A DNA stretch of 23,979 nucleotides. Source: DATAVK01 sp036267755 (GTDB taxonomy: Bacteria; Actinomycetota; Actinomycetes; JAFAQI01). Numbering within the stretch: the stretch's first letter is position 1; every line of letters starts with the position of its first letter. This document shows positions 20,809 through 23,979 of the stretch, piece after piece. The notes below the pieces were generated by a model that had not been told where the DNA came from, did not search any database, and was given only the letters and a program-made list of their open reading frames with translations. The translations under genes were made by a program, and so were the position numbers. The DNA lies in NCBI GenBank assembly GCA_036267755.1, contig DATAVK010000017.1, forward strand, positions 1 to 23,979, read 5' to 3'.

Positions 20809-22367
20809 GGACGTTGCAGCGCGTCGGCTGCGCCGACACCGGGAAGCAGCTGCTCGTACGCCGAGTCCGGGGACGGGTCACCGGAGCCGGCATCCGGCTC
20901 GACCGCCCGGGAAATCCCCTCGAGCATGTGCTTGCCGAGCAGTTCGGGTGCTGGCAGCTCGATCGGGTAGACACCGTCGAAGCAGGCCCGGCACAGCCGG
21001 TCGGCGGGGAGCGTCGTCGCGGAGACCAGCTCGTCGAGCGAGACGTACCCGAGTGAGTCGGCGCCGATGGACGCACACACCTGATCAACGGTGAGCCCGT
21101 TCGCGATGAGCTCGGCGCGGGACGCGAAGTCGATGCCGTAGAAGCAGGGCCACTTCACCGGGGGCGAGGAGATCCGGACGTGCACCTCGCGGGCGCCAGC
21201 CTCGCGCAGCATCCGGACCAGGGCGCGCTGGGTGTTGCCGCGCACGATCGTGTCGTCGACGACAACCAGCCGCTTGCCGGCGATCGTTGAGCGCAGCGGA
21301 TTGAGCTTCAGCCGGATGCCGAGTTGACGGATCGTGTTCGACGGCTGGATGAACGTCCGGCCGACGTAGGCGTTCTTGACCAGCCCGATCCCGTAGGGGA
21401 TCCCGCTCTCCTCGGCGTACCCGACCGCTGCCGGCGTACCGCTCTCGGGCACCGGGATCACGAGGTCGGCGTCGGCGGGATGCTGCCGGGCGAGTCGCCG
21501 GCCGAGCTCGACCCGGGTCTCCTGCACCGACCGGCCAGCGATCGACGTATCAGGCCGGGCCAGGTAGACGTACTCGAACAGGCACCCCTTCGGGGTCGAC
21601 TCGCCGAACCGCTGCGAGCGCAGGCCATGCTCGTCGATCGAGATCAGCTCTCCCGGCTCGACCTCGCGAACGAACGACGCACCCACGATGTCCAGGGCGG
21701 CCGTCTCGGACGCGATGACCCAGCCACGCTCAAGCCGGCCGAGGACCAGCGGCCGGACGCCGTGCGGGTCACGAGCGGCGTAGAGGGTGTGCTCGTCCAT
21801 GAAGACCAGCGAGAACGCGCCGCGCAGCAGCGGCAACACCTCCATCGCGGCCGCCTCGAGGGAGAGGTCGGGATGGCCCGCGAGCAGCGCGGTGATCAGG
21901 TCGGAGTCGTTGGTGGCCTGCAGCGTCTCGCCGCGCGCGGGGTCGGGCTTGATAGCCGGGTCACCGACCTTGGCGGCCAGCTCGGCGGTGTTGGTTAGGT
22001 TGCCGTTGTGTCCGAGCGCGATCCCGCCGCCGTGTGGAGACGACCGGTACGACGGCTGGGCGTTCTCCCAGGTGCATGAGCCGGTCGTCGAGTAGCGGCA
22101 GTGGCCGATCCCGAGGTGGCCAGACAGCGCTCCGAGGATGGGCTCGTCGAAGACCTGCGCGACCAGGCCCAGCTCCTTGTAGACGACGACGGTCGTGCCG
22201 TCGGAGACCGCCATCCCGGCGGCCTCTTGGCCGCGGTGCTGCAAGGCGTAAAGCCCGTAGTACGTGAGCTTGGCAACGTCCTCACCCGGAGCCCACACAC
22301 CGAAGACACCGCAGGCGTCCTTGGGGGGGTTTTCGTCAGGGATTTCGTCGTCGGGCTGGAGGGGCAC
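20805..22367 (-). CDS. purF: Amidophosphoribosyltransferase
   Basis: This enzyme catalyses the first committed step of purine synthesis, making phosphoribosylamine from PRPP and glutamine. The start at GTG 22367 has AAGGAG (22375-22380) 7 nt upstream, so it is preferred to the ATG at 22388. An 18-residue propeptide (ending ENPPKDA) precedes the nucleophilic Cys of CGVFGVW. The glutaminase has YYGLYALQHRGQEAAG, GHCRYSTTG and GHNGNLTN. The PRPP loop is VVVDDTIVRGNT. Cysteines in GCLFEYV, WPCFYG and LCRACFDG match the [4Fe-4S] ligands of the Bacillus-type enzyme. It forms an operon with purM. A C7 tract after A4 encodes NPP just before the catalytic Cys. No purine riboswitch was seen upstream. 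Confidence 0.96.
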   Translation of the reverse strand: MPLQPDDEIPDENPPKDACGVFGVWAPGEDVAKLTYYGLYALQHRGQEAAGMAVSDGTTVVVYKELGLVAQVFDEPILGALSGHLGIGHCRYSTTGSCTWENAQPSYRSSPHGGGIALGHNGNLTNTAELAAKVGDPAIKPDPARGETLQATNDSDLITALLAGHPDLSLEAAAMEVLPLLRGAFSLVFMDEHTLYAARDPHGVRPLVLGRLERGWVIASETAALDIVGASFVREVEPGELISIDEHGLRSQRFGESTPKGCLFEYVYLARPDTSIAGRSVQETRVELGRRLARQHPADADLVIPVPESGTPAAVGYAEESGIPYGIGLVKNAYVGRTFIQPSNTIRQLGIRLKLNPLRSTIAGKRLVVVDDTIVRGNTQRALVRMLREAGAREVHVRISSPPVKWPCFYGIDFASRAELIANGLTVDQVCASIGADSLGYVSLDELVSATTLPADRLCRACFDGVYPIELPAPELLGKHMLEGISRAVEPDAGSGDPSPDSAYEQLLPGVGAADALQRP

Positions 22368-22450
22368 CGACTGGCTCCTTGTCGACATCGACGGGGGGAA
22401 GCTCTGCGTCACAAGTGTAGCCCGCGAGTCCGTCGCGATCCGGGAGCGAG

Positions 22451-22494
22451 TTGTCAGCACGTCATCGGGTCGGGGCACGATCACGTGCTGACAA
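22451..22494 (-). terminator. Strong inverted repeat between the P450 gene and purF
   Basis: TTGTCAGCACGT (22451-22462) and ACGTGCTGACAA (22483-22494) are a perfect 12-bp inverted repeat with a 20-nt loop. On the minus strand the 5' arm is the last codons of the P450 gene, and the TGA stop begins within it. It probably terminates P450 transcription about 85 nt before purF. There is no T tract; an operator role is possible. Confidence 0.65.
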
Positions 22495-23881
22495 GTCGCA
22501 TCCGGATGCCGGGATGGGGGCGCAGCGTCACGGCCGCCCAGGTCCCGACCCGCTGCCCAGGCTCGGTGGCCGGTGCCCAGTGCCGGGCCAGCGTCGCGAG
22601 GATCAGCACGGCCTCCGCCCACGCGAATGACTCGCCGATGCAGATCCGGTTCCCGGCACCGAACGGCAGGTAGGCGCCGCGCGGCTGGCCGGGTGCTGTC
22701 GGGTCGAAGCCGCCGTCAGTGCCGAGCCAGCGCTCCGGGCGGAACCGGGCAGCGTCCTCGCCCCACGAGCGCGGGTCGTGATGCAACAGCCATGGGCTGG
22801 CCAGCAGCGTGGTCCCCACCGGCGCGACGTACTCACCGACCCGCACCGGCTCCAACGTCTCGCGCTCGATCATCCAGGCGGGCGGCCGCAGCCGCATCGT
22901 CTCGGCGATGACCGCGGTCGTGTAGGGCAACGCACTCATGTCGTCGTACGACGGCCGGCGGTCACCGAGGACGTCGGCGAGCTCGCGGTGCAGCCGGGCC
23001 GCGGCCCGCGGCTCCCGGTCGAGCAGCCACCAGGCCCAGGTCAACGCGTTGGCCGTGGTCTCGTGCCCGGCCAGCAGCAGGGTCAGGGTCTCGTCGCGGA
23101 CCTGCTCGTCGGTGAGCGCGTCGCCGTCGTCGCGGGCGGCGAGCAGCGAGGCGACCATGTCGTCGACGATCGAGTCGGAGCCGCGATGTCGGTCGATGAT
23201 GCGTTCCACCGTCGCGCGCATCGAGGCGGTCGCCTCGCGGATCTGGACCGCGATCGGCAGTCGGCTGGCGAGCAGCCGCTCGGAACCCGGGAAGAACATG
23301 ACACCGAACCGCTTGAGCACGGTCTCCAGCGACTCGCTGATCGAGTGGGCGTCCTGGGCGGTGTCGTCGCCGAGCAACGTCTGACCCACGACGTCCAAGG
23401 TGAGGGCGGCCATCTCGGCCGGCATCTCGACGACGCTACCCGCGGTCCAGCGCTCATTCATCCGCTCCGCCGCCGCGACCATGACATCGGCGTACGCCGC
23501 GATCTTGGCGGCGCTGAACGCCGGTTGGATCAGCCGGCGGTTGCGGCGGTGGGTGACAGCGTCTGTCGAGGTCAGCAGCCCGTCGCCGAGCACCCAGCGG
23601 ACCATCCGCAGACCCTCGCCCTTGGTGACCGACCGGGCCGACTCCACGAGGATCTCCCGGGCCAGCGGCGGCTCGAACACCAGCCAGACCCGTCGTCCCA
23701 TCGGGCTGAGCGCGACGACGCCGGTGCGGCCGGCGGCCAGCCGTTCGAACATCCCGATCGAGCGTCGGCGGTCGAGCAGCGCCCCCAGCATCCCGGGCGT
23801 GGTCCGGACGTGGGGCGGCTTCGACCCGTCGGGCTCGAGGGCAGCAGTCGGCTCGCTGGTCACCCCCACGGCGGTCGTCAC
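22481..23881 (-). CDS. Cytochrome P450
   Basis: The 466-residue monooxygenase shows all core motifs: I-helix LLLAGHETTANALTWAWWLL (acid-alcohol pair in HETT), K-helix ETMRLRPP (ExxR), FRPERWL, and the heme loop PFGAGNRICIGESFA with the axial Cys. DAVTHRRNRRLIQPAFS matches the C-helix heme-propionate region. There is no membrane anchor, so it needs separate redox partners; none is in the window. The motifs resemble bacterial P450s of the fatty-acid/alkane-like group more than CamC types, but the substrate is unknown. The GTG start overlaps the stop of an upstream gene (GTGA), so it is the second gene of an operon. Confidence 0.95.
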   Translation of the reverse strand: MTTAVGVTSEPTAALEPDGSKPPHVRTTPGMLGALLDRRRSIGMFERLAAGRTGVVALSPMGRRVWLVFEPPLAREILVESARSVTKGEGLRMVRWVLGDGLLTSTDAVTHRRNRRLIQPAFSAAKIAAYADVMVAAAERMNERWTAGSVVEMPAEMAALTLDVVGQTLLGDDTAQDAHSISESLETVLKRFGVMFFPGSERLLASRLPIAVQIREATASMRATVERIIDRHRGSDSIVDDMVASLLAARDDGDALTDEQVRDETLTLLLAGHETTANALTWAWWLLDREPRAAARLHRELADVLGDRRPSYDDMSALPYTTAVIAETMRLRPPAWMIERETLEPVRVGEYVAPVGTTLLASPWLLHHDPRSWGEDAARFRPERWLGTDGGFDPTAPGQPRGAYLPFGAGNRICIGESFAWAEAVLILATLARHWAPATEPGQRVGTWAAVTLRPHPGIRMRLVST

Positions 23882-23979
23882 GCCAGCACCGGCAGATGAC
23901 CGGACAGGTCTGCGCGCTCGCCACTCGCCGATACCCGGCCGGCGCTGCGGGCGTCGGCCCAGGCCAGCCGGCCGGTGGC
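23878..23979 (-). CDS. C-terminal end of an unidentified gene upstream of the P450 (partial)
   Basis: An open frame enters from the window edge and ends in a TGA that overlaps the P450 GTG by the 4 bases GTGA. It encodes 33 residues including LAWADARSAGRVSASGERAD and ending GHLPVLA. The 4-base overlap and the coding-like third positions argue that it is real and translationally coupled to the P450. The piece is too short to assign a family. Confidence 0.6.
   Translation of the reverse strand, partial: ATGRLAWADARSAGRVSASGERADLSGHLPVLA

Noticed and set aside
22368..22480. Purine riboswitch upstream of purF
   Set aside because: No guanine or PRPP riboswitch core was seen; the gap is short and dominated by the inverted repeat at 22451-22494.
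22778..23899. 373-codon plus-strand open frame opposite the P450
   Set aside because: All P450 motifs are on the minus strand; this frame is a compositional shadow.
1..23979. Mobile element, prophage, CRISPR or defence island
   Set aside because: No transposase, integrase, phage gene, repeat-spacer array or known defence gene is seen. The window looks like core chromosome.

Overview
The window is chromosomal DNA of a high-GC actinobacterium (Actinomycetota). Evidence: strongly GC-biased third codon positions, frequent GTG/TTG starts, a near-canonical BldC regulator, a DUF3073 protein, a FrnE-type DsbA protein, and several start codons sitting 6-7 nt after a TAnnnT hexamer, as in leaderless actinobacterial transcripts. 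From memory, the block purF-purM-DUF3073-Val/Leu dehydrogenase-hypothetical-bldC has the same order as in Streptomyces. The genus cannot be fixed from the sequence. I see no insertion sequences, prophage, CRISPR array or integrase.

Layout. Positions 1-123 are the end of a LuxR-type response regulator. Next come a secreted sedolisin-like (S53) protease with two PKD-like repeats (193-2304), a tRNA-Phe (2386-2462), a secreted protein of unknown function (2504-3253, minus) and a sulfotransferase-like protein (3355-4524, minus). A small secreted or anchored protein with an Asp/His/Lys-rich tail (4614-5093) meets, tail to tail, a NarL-type sensor histidine kinase without an adjacent regulator (5090-6427, minus). 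A two-helix membrane protein with an HHH motif (6459-6650) lies directly upstream of the kinase. A FrnE-like oxidoreductase and a secreted GH26-type glycosidase follow (6805-8663), facing a ROK kinase-map pair (8695-10507, minus).

From 10592 a gamma-glutamyltransferase gene is broken by a one-base frameshift near its start. It is followed by a DinB protein, an OhrR/MarR-type regulator divergent from a tiny zinc-ribbon protein across a three-half-site operator (13463-13501), and a GAF-GGDEF-EAL cyclic-di-GMP enzyme (13767-15662, minus). The last part is housekeeping and developmental: an AlaA-like aminotransferase, bldC, a conserved hypothetical, Val/Leu-type dehydrogenase, DUF3073, the overlapping pair purF-purM, and a cytochrome P450 coupled to an upstream gene that runs off the window.

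The genes are tightly packed. Several convergent pairs have no spacer or share stop-codon bases, and several hairpins include the stop codon of the gene they follow. The most interesting items are the OhrR-like/zinc-ribbon divergon, the frameshifted gamma-glutamyltransferase, the kinase neighbourhood with two His-rich small proteins, and the structured leaders before the GH26 and GGDEF-EAL genes.
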